Shown here piece by piece: positions 16,628 to 25,544 of a DNA stretch of 53,426 nucleotides. The first letter of the stretch is position 1; each line of letters starts with the position of its first letter. Source of the stretch: Pseudomonadota bacterium (GTDB lineage: Bacteria > Pseudomonadota > Alphaproteobacteria > Rhizobiales > Hyphomicrobiaceae); NCBI GenBank assembly GCA_023412805.1, contig JAEZRM010000035.1:1-53426 (forward strand), read 5' to 3'. The translations under genes were made by a program, and so were the position numbers. The notes under the pieces are model-generated. The model did not search any database. It had not been told where the DNA came from and saw only the letters and a program-made list of their open reading frames with translations.

Positions 16628-17572
16628 ATGATCCGGACTTTCGCGATGTGGGTTCTCGGTCCGGCAATGGTCCTCGCGCCGATCGCCGATGCCGGCGCTT
16701 GGACAGAGCGTGACGTCAACCGATCAGGCCTCTACGGCACGCTCGCCCTGCCGGAGACGCCAAATCCCGTCCGCGCTGCGCTTATCCTCGCAGGATCCGG
16801 CCCGACCGATCGCAATGGCAACAATCCCGCCGGCTCGAACGACAGCCTGAAACTGCTCGCGCGCGGTCTGGCCGCCGAGGGCATTGCTTCTCTGCGCGTC
16901 GACAAGCGCGGTGTTGGCGCCAGCGCCGGTGCCGCCACGCGCGAGGATGATCTGCGCATCGACACCTATGTGGCGGACGCGGTCGCGTGGCTCGATTTTC
17001 TGCGTGGCGAGCTGGCGCAGTCGCGCCTGTTCGTGATTGGACACAGCGAGGGCGCGCTGATCGGGACGCTCGCGGCGCGGCGGGCGGATGTCGCCGGATT
17101 GGTGCTGCTGGCCGGAGCGGGCGAGAGCGCCGATCGGATTATTGCCCGGCAACTGGCGGCGGCTGGCGTCCCGCAAGGACTTCAAACGGAATCCGGGCGC
17201 ATTGCCGAAAGGCTTCGGTCCGGGCAACCCGTGACCGACGTGCCGAACGATCTTCTCTCGCTCTACCGGCCGAGTGTGCAGAACTATCTCATGTCCTGGC
17301 TGGCGCTCGATCCCGCGGCTGAGCTCGCCAGGGTGCGCGGCGCGGTGCTTATCTTGCAGGGGACGACGGACCTGCAGATCCTGCCGGACGATGCGCGGCG
17401 TCTGGCCTCGGCGCGGCCCGATGCGAAGCTCGTGTTTATCGACGGCATGAACCACGTACTGAAGGAAGCGCCGCTCGATCGCCGCGCGAACTTGAACACG
17501 TACATCAAGTCCGATCTGCCGCTGGCACCCGAACTGCTGCCAGCTATTGCGGACTTCATCCGCAGCCTGTGA
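16628..17572 (+). CDS. Exported alpha/beta hydrolase
   Basis: A 314-residue serine hydrolase with a signal peptide (MIRTFAMWVLGPAMVLAPIADAGA in two stretches; cleavage near Ala24) and so probably periplasmic. The oxyanion region LILAGSGPTDRNGN, nucleophile elbow GHSEG (Ser140), acid ILQGTTDLQIL and His in GMNHVLKEAP form a normal catalytic triad. It resembles the YqiA/dipeptidyl-peptidase-like esterases annotated simply as alpha/beta hydrolase. It starts 3 bases after midA and so is probably the third gene of the lgt unit. Substrate unknown. Confidence 0.88.
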   Translation: MIRTFAMWVLGPAMVLAPIADAGAWTERDVNRSGLYGTLALPETPNPVRAALILAGSGPTDRNGNNPAGSNDSLKLLARGLAAEGIASLRVDKRGVGASAGAATREDDLRIDTYVADAVAWLDFLRGELAQSRLFVIGHSEGALIGTLAARRADVAGLVLLAGAGESADRIIARQLAAAGVPQGLQTESGRIAERLRSGQPVTDVPNDLLSLYRPSVQNYLMSWLALDPAAELARVRGAVLILQGTTDLQILPDDARRLASARPDAKLVFIDGMNHVLKEAPLDRRANLNTYIKSDLPLAPELLPAIADFIRSL

Positions 17573-17574
17573 TC

Positions 17575-18147
17575 TCAACCCGGCGCCGGCCCGCTCGCAC
17601 ATCGCGCGCGAGCGAGCTGCGCCGTCGTACGCTCCTCGAAGGCTTGCCCGTGCAGCGGCGCGCGCACCACGATGAGGCCGCGGTTTTCCGGCGCCTGGAT
17701 GCGCGAGGGGTCGAAGTTCGGCGCCGTGCCGATGCCGAACAGATTGAGCAGCGTCGCCTTGGTCGGTTCGATGACGAGCGTCACCTCCGGCTGGCGAAGT
17801 GCCGCCGCGGCGACGGCATAGTAGTTGTCGCCATGCGAGGTGTAGATTGCGAGGCTCCAGCCAGGATCGGGAAGCGTTGCCGTCACCGTCACCAGACCCT
17901 CGGCAAGATCGAAGGGGCACACGGCGAGCTGATGCGCCGGATCATTGTACGGAAGCAACTCGTTGCCCGGCGTGATCGCGGGAATGATGCGCATGGTGTT
18001 GAGCGGCAGGCCCGCGCTCACACGATCGAATGCGGTGGCCGCGCCGAGGTAGGGAATGGCCAGCGTTGAGGCAATGTGGACGATGCCGCCCGTGACGAGG
18101 GCGACGAGCAGTATGTGCAGGCTCACACGCGGCAGCATCCTCAGCAT
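17575..18147 (-). CDS. DUF1254-type envelope protein
   Basis: A 190-residue protein with an N-terminal signal or anchor (LHILLVALVTGGIVHIAST, about 9-27). The motif LPLNTMRIIPAITPGNELLPYND and SLAIYTSHGDNYYAVAA place it with the DUF1254 proteins that accompany DUF1214 partners in Rhizobiales. Its start lies 7 bases inside the end of the DUF1214 gene, so translation is coupled. Function is unknown; location beside a PBP1A suggests a role in the cell envelope, which is inference. It is tail-to-tail with the hydrolase gene, with a 2-base gap. Confidence 0.78.
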   Translation of the reverse strand: MLRMLPRVSLHILLVALVTGGIVHIASTLAIPYLGAATAFDRVSAGLPLNTMRIIPAITPGNELLPYNDPAHQLAVCPFDLAEGLVTVTATLPDPGWSLAIYTSHGDNYYAVAAAALRQPEVTLVIEPTKATLLNLFGIGTAPNFDPSRIQAPENRGLIVVRAPLHGQAFEERTTAQLARARCASGPAPG

Positions 18148-18716
18148 GAGAGCCTCCGCACGGCCGGAAGCTGGACCTGTGTTTCCTCATCCGTAGCGCC
18201 ACCCGCTGTCGCATCGTGCGGGTCTTCGGCCTGGAGCACGAGCGTGAGACGGCCGGCGCCGCCAGTCGGCAGCCAGTTGCCGGGCCGCGCCGAGCGCGCG
18301 AGGTGGATGGCGACGCGGCCGGATGGCGTGCGCAGCGCCGTATCCGAGCTGAAGGAATGCCGTCCTGCATCATTGCGGATGAGCTTGCCGCTCGCGTCGA
18401 ACACCGCGACGCTCCACCAGCCGCGCGAAGGTTCGCCCCCTTCGAGTACATATTCGCACGAGGAATGGAGGGGCCGGCCTTCGCTGTCCTCAGTGGCGTG
18501 ATAGCGGGCGATCAGCGAGGTCGAGACCGGCAGCAGGGCATGGCGCACGAAATGCGCGCGCGTATATGGGTCGGCATCGAGGCGCCCGGCGGATGTCCAA
18601 TGCGTCCAGGGCCCGTGCACTTCCGTCGTCAGAGCCGAGCCGCGCTCGACCATCATCCAGGTGGCACTGAGGCCGCCGCCGACCGCGATCAGGACGAAGA
18701 GCAGCATGTTCAGCAT
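18141..18716 (-). CDS. DUF1214 domain protein
   Basis: A 191-residue protein with an N-terminal membrane anchor (MLNMLLFVLIAVGGGLSATW, 1-20). The blocks GPWTHWTSAGRLDADPYTRA, GGEPSRGWWSVAVFD and ARPGNWLPTGGAGRLTLVL are typical of the short DUF1214 proteins of Rhizobiales. The start ATG is at 18716, 10 bases after the PBP1A stop on the same strand; the reading frame continues upstream inside the PBP1A gene but without homology. It forms a unit PBP1A-DUF1214-DUF1254. No biochemical role is known. Confidence 0.82.
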   Translation of the reverse strand: MLNMLLFVLIAVGGGLSATWMMVERGSALTTEVHGPWTHWTSAGRLDADPYTRAHFVRHALLPVSTSLIARYHATEDSEGRPLHSSCEYVLEGGEPSRGWWSVAVFDASGKLIRNDAGRHSFSSDTALRTPSGRVAIHLARSARPGNWLPTGGAGRLTLVLQAEDPHDATAGGATDEETQVQLPAVRRLSC

Positions 18717-18726
18717 GGGCGTAGAC

Positions 18727-21006
18727 TCATCGCTGGCGCTCGGCTGGAGGGCGGACGGCGCTCGCCGGCTCGAAGTAGCGATCGGTGCTCGAGGGTTCGG
18801 CGCGGCGGCCAGCGGGCGTCGGCGACTTCGTGCCGGGCGCGGATGGCGCTGTCGGTCGGCCGGATCCGACACCGTCGGGCCGCTCGGTGGCAAGACGCAT
18901 TTCCTCGCCGAGTTGGCGTAGTGTCTGGCGCGTGCGCTCGGACATGATGCCGGTCGGCGTCGGGCGCTCCGCGGTTGCGGCGCCGCCTTGCGGCTCGAGC
19001 TGGCGCAGGGCGGCAATACGCTTGCGCTCTTCGATCTGGGCGGGATGAGGATCGAGGCCGTCGATCGTCGGAACGTCCGGACTGCTCGTCGCGATCGCCA
19101 TGAAGCTGTGCCAGGCCATGGCCGGCAGGTTACCGCCGGTGACGTCACGCATGGGGCGGAAATCGTCATTGCCGATCCAGACGCCCGTCACGTACTGGCC
19201 CGTGAAGCCGAGGAACCACGCGTCGCGATAGCCCGAGCTCGTGCCCGTCTTGCCGGCCGAATGGGTGTTGTCCAGAAGCGCGCGCCGACCCGTGCCCTCG
19301 GTGACGACAGCGTGCATCATGCGGTTCATGTTCTCGACGACGCGCGGCTCGAGCACCTGCTGTGCTGGCGGCTCGTCCTTGTCGCGGGAGTAGATGACGT
19401 CGCCGCGCGAGTTCGTGATTTCGAGAATGGCATAGGGCTTCACGGCCTTGCCGTGATTGGCGAAATGCGCGTAAGCCGCCGTATGTTCGAGCGGTGTGAT
19501 GCCCTGATCGCCGAGCGCCATGGAGCACGTCTTGCGGATGCCCTGTACACCGAGGCGGCGTGTGATCTCGATGACGCTGTCGCGCTCGTAGCGGAAGGAA
19601 AGATCGACGGCGGTCGTATTGAGTGAGCGGGCGAATGCGCTGGTCATGGTGACGCGCGCGCCACTGCCCGAGCCGCCATCGTAGTTCTTCGGCGACCAGT
19701 TACCGCAACTCGGCGACGCATCGCGCACGAGCGATGTGGCGGTCAGGCCCTGCTCCACGGCATTGGCATAGACGTAGAGCTTGAAGGACGAGCCGGGCTG
19801 ACGGCGTGCCGCACTCGCGCGGTTGAACTGGCTCTCGCCATAGTCGACACCGCCGACGAGTGCGCGCACGGCGCCATCTGGCTCCATGGCAACGAGGGCG
19901 CCCGACGAGGCATTCTTCCCGCGCCCGTGCTGGCGGATGGTCGAGACGAGAGCCTGGTCCGCGGCCTGCTGAAGACCGACGTCGAGTGTCGTGCGTGCCG
20001 TGAGGACGAAATGGCCGCGTCCTTCGGCAACGCGCTGGATTTCCTCGAAAGCCCAATCCAGGTACCAGTCGGGGCTGTAGGTCGACCGCGTTTCGATCGG
20101 CCGGGCGGGGTTCAGGCGCGCGCCATGCACTTGGCCCGCGGTCATGAAGCCGGCATCGACGAGGTTCGTCAGCACGACATTGGCGCGTGCGCGCGACGCC
20201 GGCAGGTCGAGATGCGGGGCGAATTTGGTCGGCGCCTTGAAGAGGCCGACCAGCATGGCCGCCTCGGCGAGCGTGATCTCGCGCGCGGATTTGCCGAAAT
20301 AGAAATGGGACGCGGCTTCGACGCCGAAGGCGCCGCCGCCCATGTAGGCGCGGTCGAAGTAGAGCTTCAGGATATCGCGCTTCGAGAAGCGGGCTTCGAG
20401 CCAGAAGGCGAGAAACAGCTCCTTGAGCTTGCGCTCGAAGGAGCGCTCGAAGGAAAGAAACAGGTTCTTGGCGAGCTGCTGCGTCAGTGTCGAGCCGCCC
20501 TGCACCGTCTCGCCCGCGCGTACGTTCTCGACGAAGGCGCGCGCCGTGCCGAGGAAGTCGATGCCGATGTGCTCGAAGAAGCGCCGGTCCTCGGTGGCGA
20601 GCGTCGCCTTGATGAGATAGTCGGGGATCTCTTCGAGCGGCACCGCGTCATTGTGCAGGATGCCGCGCTGGCCGATCTCGCGCCCCTCGCGGTCGAGGAA
20701 CTTCACGCTGTAGCGGCCCGTCGAGAAGATCTTGGCCTCGTCCATCTCCTCGAAAGCCGGGATGGCGAGCGCATACATGAGCACGAGGCCGCCGCAGAGA
20801 AGCGTGAAGCCTTCCGACATCAGTTCGTTGGCGACCTTGCGCCAGCCGTAGAGGCGAAAGCGGGCAAAAAAGCTGGAGGCAGCGTTCCAGCGATCCTGGA
20901 AGGATTCCCAGGCATTCGAGAGGCTCGAATCGATCAGGCTGTCGAGCCGCAGCCAATCAATTTTGCCGCGGCCCCCGTTCCGATGTCTTGTGAGCCAATC
21001 GATCAA
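18727..21006 (-). CDS. Bifunctional penicillin-binding protein 1A family
   Basis: Inner-membrane class A PBP that polymerises lipid II and cross-links peptidoglycan in the periplasm. The 759-residue protein has a cytoplasmic tail, one membrane helix (about 65-85), a GT51 glycosyltransferase domain with catalytic Glu139 in ATEDRRFFEH and GGSTLTQQLAKNLFL (170-184), and a transpeptidase domain with SSFK (Ser406, Lys409), SLN (461-463) and KTGTS (586-590). The C-terminal 90 residues are low-complexity and rich in Pro, Ser and Arg. The start is TTG with GGGAG 6 bases upstream. All catalytic motifs are intact. It heads the unit with DUF1214 and DUF1254. Confidence 0.95.
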   Translation of the reverse strand: MIDWLTRHRNGGRGKIDWLRLDSLIDSSLSNAWESFQDRWNAASSFFARFRLYGWRKVANELMSEGFTLLCGGLVLMYALAIPAFEEMDEAKIFSTGRYSVKFLDREGREIGQRGILHNDAVPLEEIPDYLIKATLATEDRRFFEHIGIDFLGTARAFVENVRAGETVQGGSTLTQQLAKNLFLSFERSFERKLKELFLAFWLEARFSKRDILKLYFDRAYMGGGAFGVEAASHFYFGKSAREITLAEAAMLVGLFKAPTKFAPHLDLPASRARANVVLTNLVDAGFMTAGQVHGARLNPARPIETRSTYSPDWYLDWAFEEIQRVAEGRGHFVLTARTTLDVGLQQAADQALVSTIRQHGRGKNASSGALVAMEPDGAVRALVGGVDYGESQFNRASAARRQPGSSFKLYVYANAVEQGLTATSLVRDASPSCGNWSPKNYDGGSGSGARVTMTSAFARSLNTTAVDLSFRYERDSVIEITRRLGVQGIRKTCSMALGDQGITPLEHTAAYAHFANHGKAVKPYAILEITNSRGDVIYSRDKDEPPAQQVLEPRVVENMNRMMHAVVTEGTGRRALLDNTHSAGKTGTSSGYRDAWFLGFTGQYVTGVWIGNDDFRPMRDVTGGNLPAMAWHSFMAIATSSPDVPTIDGLDPHPAQIEERKRIAALRQLEPQGGAATAERPTPTGIMSERTRQTLRQLGEEMRLATERPDGVGSGRPTAPSAPGTKSPTPAGRRAEPSSTDRYFEPASAVRPPAERQR

Positions 21007-21159
21007 ACGCTAACTCCCAAGAATGCCTTGCCTATTTAGCTCGTGCAGGCGGACGGACACTATGGATCATTGTGCCCGATTCTGGCGTTGATATGCTGAA
21101 TCGATCCACCCCGGCAAATGTGATAATTGGACAATAGTCACCGATTCAGGAGTTTGCGC

Positions 21160-21675
21160 GTGCCGTCGAAAGATCCGCGGCCCTTCTGGCAGACCAAGTC
21201 GCTCGACGACATGTCGGCGAGCGAATGGGAGCAGCTATGTGACGGCTGTGGCCGGTGCTGCCTCGTCAAGCTCGAGGACGAGGACACGAGCGACATCTAT
21301 CTGACGCGCCTTGCCTGCGGTCTTCTCGATCTCAAGACGTGTCGCTGCCGGGACTATGCCAGCCGGCATGAGAAAATGCCGGACTGCATTTCGATCACAC
21401 CCGAGAAGGTGCGCACCCTCGGCTGGCTGCCGCCAACGTGTGGCTATCGCCGCGTCGAGGAGGGGAAGGATCTGCTGTGGTGGCATCCGCTGATTTCCGG
21501 CACGCCGGATACTGTCCATGAGGCCGGTATTTCCGTGCGTAAGCTCGCCCGCAGCGAGGTTGGTATCAAGCCCGGCTGGATCCCGCACTACATCATCGAC
21601 GATTTCGTGGATGACGAGGCTGCGCCGCCGCAGAAGGCCGCGCCCCGCAAGAAGCGCGCGGGCGGCAAGCGCTAG
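21160..21675 (+). CDS. YcgN family cysteine-cluster protein
   Basis: A 171-residue protein of the YcgN/UPF0260 family, with the metal- or Fe-S-type cysteine pattern CDGCGRCC near the N-terminus and further Cys in LACGLLDLKTCRCRDY, MPDCISI and PPTCGYRR. The start is put at the GTG at 21160 because AGGAG lies 7 bases upstream; a TTG at 21127 would add 11 non-conserved residues. The C-terminus is basic (RKKRAGGKR). Divergent from PBP1A, as in related genomes. The family is widespread but its function is not established. Confidence 0.93.
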   Translation: MPSKDPRPFWQTKSLDDMSASEWEQLCDGCGRCCLVKLEDEDTSDIYLTRLACGLLDLKTCRCRDYASRHEKMPDCISITPEKVRTLGWLPPTCGYRRVEEGKDLLWWHPLISGTPDTVHEAGISVRKLARSEVGIKPGWIPHYIIDDFVDDEAAPPQKAAPRKKRAGGKR

Positions 21676-21680
21676 ACGCG

Positions 21681-22367
21681 CTAGAAGCGCAGCACCCTGA
21701 TCCAGCGCATGACGTCGAGCAGGCTGACGGCCGCCGCCGCAACATAAGTAAACGCTGCCGCCCGCAGCAACTGGCGGGCTGAACGCATGTCCCGATTCGA
21801 GATGTAATTGCCGGTCTTGAGGAGCGGCAGCGCCCGCTTGAAGCTCGCGTCGAATTCCACGGGCAGCGTCACGGCGTGCATGAACACCGTCGATCCCAGG
21901 ATGAGGATGCCGAGGCCCATCTGCATGAGCATGATATGCGGCGACTTCGACAGGATCATCATCACCGGGGCGGCGATCATCACCACCGAGCCGAGTTTCT
22001 GGATCTTGTCGGCCTGACGCGCCATGCGCGTGCGGGCGGTGAGCGGGCCGTACGCGGTCGCGTCCTGCATGGCGTGGCCCACCTCGTGGGCGGCTATCAC
22101 GACAGCAGCGAGCGAGCGCTTGCCGAAGTGCTGCGGCAGTAGACGCACGGCCTTGGCTTCGGGATCGTAGTGGTCGCCGTGCTGGGTCTCCTCGACGACG
22201 ACGTGATGGAGGCCCATGCCGTCGAGCACATGACGCGCAAATTCGCCGCCGGTGCCGGCGAGATCCGGGCGCTCGCTCGAATGGCGGGCGATGACGCCCC
22301 TGATCCACATCTGCGGCAGGAAGGCGAGGCCAAAGGCGAGGGCGAGAACGATGAGTGCGAGGGTCAA
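21681..22367 (-). CDS. Membrane zinc metallopeptidase (YugP-like)
   Basis: A 228-residue membrane protein of the neutral zinc metallopeptidase family (Zn_peptidase_2, Bacillus YugP type). The zinc motif HEVGH is at 94-98 in VIAAHEVGHAMQDA; helices are near 2-20, 125-145 and 150-170. A start at TTG 22367 is supported by AGGAG 7 bases upstream, and the in-frame region further up has no better start. It ends 5 bases from the convergent YcgN gene. Substrate is unknown; quality control of membrane proteins is an inference from the family. Confidence 0.88.
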   Translation of the reverse strand: MTLALIVLALAFGLAFLPQMWIRGVIARHSSERPDLAGTGGEFARHVLDGMGLHHVVVEETQHGDHYDPEAKAVRLLPQHFGKRSLAAVVIAAHEVGHAMQDATAYGPLTARTRMARQADKIQKLGSVVMIAAPVMMILSKSPHIMLMQMGLGILILGSTVFMHAVTLPVEFDASFKRALPLLKTGNYISNRDMRSARQLLRAAAFTYVAAAAVSLLDVMRWIRVLRF

Positions 22368-22420
22368 CCAGGGCTCCTAAAGCATGAGACGGCAGCTTAG
22401 CACGAAGGGGGCCTTGATGC

Positions 22421-22963
22421 TCACGCCACGCGCCCGACGGCATAGCGGGACTGCACGAAACCCGATGGGTAGGCCGTCGTCTCGAAGTGCGTGAGGACGA
22501 CGTCGTTCGGCAGCGCTCCGAAAAGCGGTCTGCCGGCGCCGATCAGAATGGGGATACGGGTAATGGTCATGTCGTCGATCAGTCCGTCTTTCAGGAACGA
22601 CTGGATCAGCCGTCCGCCATCCACATAGGCGCGCGACCATCCCTCGCGCCGGAGCATGTCCAGCACTTCGCCAGGCTCGAGTGCCAGAATGCGCACGCGG
22701 TCGGCGCGATCCGCCGGAACGGCCTCAGGATCGAGGGAGTGGCTCAACACGACGACCGGCTTTTCGTAGGGCCATTTGCCGAAAGAGAGGACTTTCTCGA
22801 ATGTTCCCCGACCGATGATCAGGCCGTCCACGGAGTTCATGAAGGCCGCATAGCCGTAGTCGTCGCCAATATCAGACCATTGGTGCAGCCATTCGACATC
22901 GCCGTCCGGCCGCGCGATGAAGCCATCGAGGCTGGTCGCGATGTACACATGGCAGGTCGGCAT
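22421..22963 (-). CDS. Dihydrofolate reductase-like (RibD C-terminal) protein
   Basis: A 180-residue protein of the RibD-C/DHFR-like superfamily, NADPH-dependent reductases of uncertain substrate. Seen are CHVYIATSLDGFIARPDGDV at the N-terminus, MNSVDGLIIGRGTFEKVL, PVVVLSHSL, the AYVDGGRLIQSFLKDGLIDD dinucleotide block and LFGALP. Start chosen at MPTCHVY, where the family's conserved N-terminus begins; an upstream in-frame ATG at 23101 would add 46 residues without homology. Not a housekeeping folA: the active-site pattern of true DHFR is absent. Confidence 0.88.
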   Translation of the reverse strand: MPTCHVYIATSLDGFIARPDGDVEWLHQWSDIGDDYGYAAFMNSVDGLIIGRGTFEKVLSFGKWPYEKPVVVLSHSLDPEAVPADRADRVRILALEPGEVLDMLRREGWSRAYVDGGRLIQSFLKDGLIDDMTITRIPILIGAGRPLFGALPNDVVLTHFETTAYPSGFVQSRYAVGRVA

Positions 22964-23145
22964 GGTCTCGGGGCGTCTCGGGCTGGCTATGTGTTGCTGC
23001 GGGTCTTCTATCACATCGCGGTGCTTGCGCTCGCCGGCTCGCTCGGGGGATGATGGCGCATCCGTGGTGCCGGCTGGCCGAACCGCCACACTCATCGGCA
23101 CCGATCAATCACAGAGACAGAACGAGAAAAACCGGAGGAAACCGT

Positions 23146-24099
23146 ATGGTCGCCATCGCGATCCTCGACGACTACCAGAATGTGGCCCTGTCGTTTGCCG
23201 ACTGGTCGCGTCTCCAAGCAGCCCATCAGGTCACGGTCTTCAAGCACGCCTTCGAGAGCGAGGACGCTGCGCGCCGTGAGTTGCAGGGCTTCGACGTGGT
23301 TTGCTGCATGCGTGAGCGCACGCCCTTTCCGCGCTCGCTGATCGAGGCGCTCCCCAATCTCAAGCTGATCGTCACGGCCGGCATGCGCAATGCCGCCATC
23401 GACATGGAGGCGGCTGCCGCGCGCGGCATCAAGGTCTGTGGTTCTGACAGCGGCGGCCACGCGACGGCGGAGCTGACCATGGGCCTCATCGTGGCGCTGG
23501 CCCGCAACCTGCACATTGAGTTCGCGAACATGCGCGAGGGGCGCTGGCAGACGACCGTCGGTCGCGATCTCAGGGGCCGCACGCTCGGCCTTGTCGGGCT
23601 CGGCCGGCTTGGAGGGCATGTCGCGCGCATGGCGCAGGCCTTCGGCATGAATGTCATCGCTTGGAGCCCGAACCTGACGGATCAGCGCGCGGCGGAGCAC
23701 AATGCCCGGCGTGTCGCGAAGGACGTGCTCTTCCGCGAGGCCGACGTGATCTCCGTGCACATGGTGCTCTCTGCGCGCAGCCGCGGCATCGTATCCGCCG
23801 AGGATCTGGCGCTCATGAAGCCGACGGCTTTCTTCGTGAACACCTCGCGCGCACCGCTCGTCGACAACGCCGCGTTGAGCGCCGCGCTTGCCGCTGGAAA
23901 AATCGCCGGTGCGGCGCTCGATGTGTACGAGGTCGAACCGTTGCCGGCAGCGGAAGCCCTGCGCCGTGAGCCGCGCGCGGTCCTCACGCCGCACATTGGC
24001 TATGTGACCGAGGAAACCTATCAGCTCTTCTATCCCGGTATGGTCGAGGACATCGAGGCTTGGCTCGCGGGCAAGCCCGTCCGCGTCATTGCGGGCTGA
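23146..24099 (+). CDS. D-2-hydroxyacid dehydrogenase family protein
   Basis: A 317-residue NAD-dependent oxidoreductase of the SerA/formate-dehydrogenase-like group that interconverts a D-2-hydroxyacid and its 2-keto acid. The nucleotide motif is GLVGLGRLGGHVA (148-160); catalytic residues are Arg235 in VNTSRAPLVD, Glu264 in DVYEVEP and His283 in TPHIGYV. The opening ILDDYQNVA is typical of a subgroup whose substrate is not known. Start after CGGAGGAA; an ATG 96 bases upstream has no ribosome site. It ends 12 bases before the CinA-like gene and is probably co-transcribed with it. Confidence 0.92.
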   Translation: MVAIAILDDYQNVALSFADWSRLQAAHQVTVFKHAFESEDAARRELQGFDVVCCMRERTPFPRSLIEALPNLKLIVTAGMRNAAIDMEAAAARGIKVCGSDSGGHATAELTMGLIVALARNLHIEFANMREGRWQTTVGRDLRGRTLGLVGLGRLGGHVARMAQAFGMNVIAWSPNLTDQRAAEHNARRVAKDVLFREADVISVHMVLSARSRGIVSAEDLALMKPTAFFVNTSRAPLVDNAALSAALAAGKIAGAALDVYEVEPLPAAEALRREPRAVLTPHIGYVTEETYQLFYPGMVEDIEAWLAGKPVRVIAG

Positions 24100-24111
24100 G
24101 GAGGGCAGCTG

Positions 24112-25383
24112 ATGATCATCGAAATTCTATGCACGGGCGACGAGATCCTCACCGGCAAGACGATCAACACGAACTTCAGTCACATCTCCGCCCGGCTCAA
24201 CGAGCTTGGACTGAGTGTGCGCTGGGGGACGACGGTCGGCGACGATCGCGAGACGCTCATGGAGGCGTTCCGGCTCGCCGCTTCACGCGCCGATGCCGTG
24301 ATCGTCAATGGCGGCCTCGGCCCGACGGTCGATGATCTCTCGCAGGAGATCGCGGCGAAGGCGGCAGGCGTCGAACTCGTGCTGAGTGAAGAATGGCTCG
24401 CCCGCATCGAGAGTTTTTATGCGCGGCGCAACCGCGTCATGCCGCCGAACAACCGCAAACAGGCGTTGCTGCCTGCAGGTGCCGAGCTGATCGACAACCC
24501 GATCGGTACGGCGTGCGGTTTTGCCGTGACCATCGGCAAGGCGCGCTTCTTCTTCACGCCGGGCGTGCCGCGCGAATTGCGGCGTATGCTCGACGAGCAG
24601 CTTATTCCGCGTCTGCTCGTCATGAGCGGACTGAAGGGCGTGACGCGCCTGAAGCGCTTCCATTCGTTCGGCATCGGCGAGTCGCGCGCGGACGAGATGC
24701 TGGCCGGCATTCCGGGGCTCGAGGACGGCGGCAGCGTGAAGCTCGGCTTCCAGTCGCACTATCCGCAACTTGAAACCAAACTCGCAATTCGTGCGGATGA
24801 TGAAACCGCGCTGGCTGGCGCACTCGGCCCCATCGAGGCGGAAGTGCGCCGCCGTCTCGGCAACTTCATCATTGCGGAGGACGAACAGCGCCTCGAGGGC
24901 GTGATCCTGGACCGGTTGATGGCTGACGGGGGTACGCTCGCCATTGCTGAGATGGTGACGGGCGGTGGCGTTGCGGCGCGTCTGGCACCGCAGCTTGCTT
25001 CAGGGCCTGTATTCCGTCGCGGCATTGTCGGTCGCGATCTTGCGCAGGTGTTCGGTGCCGTGGGGCTCGATGCAAGTTTTGCGGCGGCCGGCATCACCGA
25101 GGATGCGGCGATTGCCGTTGCGCAGGGCCTGCGCCAGGTGAGTGGGGCGTCGCACGCCGTCGCGGTGCTGATGGAGCTCGACGAAGGCGAGGATCGTCTC
25201 GAACTCGGCGGCAACATCCAGATTGGACTCGCGGATCCGTCAGGTGCCCTTGCGCGGCCGGCGCGATTGCTCGGTGGTCGTGAGTGGGTGCGCATGGGCG
25301 CGATCGAGCTCGCGCTCGATGCGTTGCGTCGCCGCTTGCTCGGACTTGAAGTCGACGAGCGCATCGATTTCGAGCGGAGATGA
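24112..25383 (+). CDS. CinA family protein with degenerate PncC domain
   Basis: A 423-residue protein with the two CinA domains. The first (1-170) is a MoaB/MogA-like fold with LCTGDEILTGKTINTN, VIVNGGLGPTVDDLS and FTPGVPRELRRML; in CinA this part is an ADP-ribose pyrophosphatase. The second (about 265-420) aligns with nicotinamide-nucleotide amidase PncC, but the conserved AESCTGG motif reads AEMVTGGG, losing the catalytic Ser, and the downstream block is also unusual. Activity of the second domain is therefore doubtful. GGAGGGCAG precedes the ATG. pncB lies about 2.6 kb downstream. Family call is firm; activity is not. Confidence 0.88.
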   Translation: MIIEILCTGDEILTGKTINTNFSHISARLNELGLSVRWGTTVGDDRETLMEAFRLAASRADAVIVNGGLGPTVDDLSQEIAAKAAGVELVLSEEWLARIESFYARRNRVMPPNNRKQALLPAGAELIDNPIGTACGFAVTIGKARFFFTPGVPRELRRMLDEQLIPRLLVMSGLKGVTRLKRFHSFGIGESRADEMLAGIPGLEDGGSVKLGFQSHYPQLETKLAIRADDETALAGALGPIEAEVRRRLGNFIIAEDEQRLEGVILDRLMADGGTLAIAEMVTGGGVAARLAPQLASGPVFRRGIVGRDLAQVFGAVGLDASFAAAGITEDAAIAVAQGLRQVSGASHAVAVLMELDEGEDRLELGGNIQIGLADPSGALARPARLLGGREWVRMGAIELALDALRRRLLGLEVDERIDFERR

Positions 25384-25407
25384 ATTCGTTGGTTGCCGCG
25401 TGTTGGT

Positions 25408-25451
25408 CTTCTTAAGGACAGCCTGACGGTCGGCGCGCAGTCGCGCGCTCA
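25408..25451 (-). repeat. 44-base repeat (family 2), unit A
   Basis: Read leftward, begins TGAGCGCGCGACTGCGCGCC and ends TGTCCTTAAGAAG. It is very similar to the unit at 36367-36410 (same length) and to its tandem neighbour at 25454-25501. GC-rich inverted patterns within suggest a hairpin. Confidence 0.65.
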
Positions 25452-25453
25452 TG

Positions 25454-25501
25454 CTTTTCTTGATAGGACGGCCTACAGGCCGGCGTGCCGTCGCACGCTC
25501 A
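25454..25501 (-). repeat. 48-base repeat (family 2), unit B
   Basis: Same orientation as unit A, 2 bases from it. Read leftward, begins TGAGCGTGCGACGG, contains GCCGGCCTGTAGGCC (an inverted repeat GGCC around a short loop) and ends CCTATCAAGAAAAG. Confidence 0.65.
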
Positions 25502-25544
25502 TGAAGTGGCGCTGTCGCCACCAATGCAACCTCTCGCTATTGCC

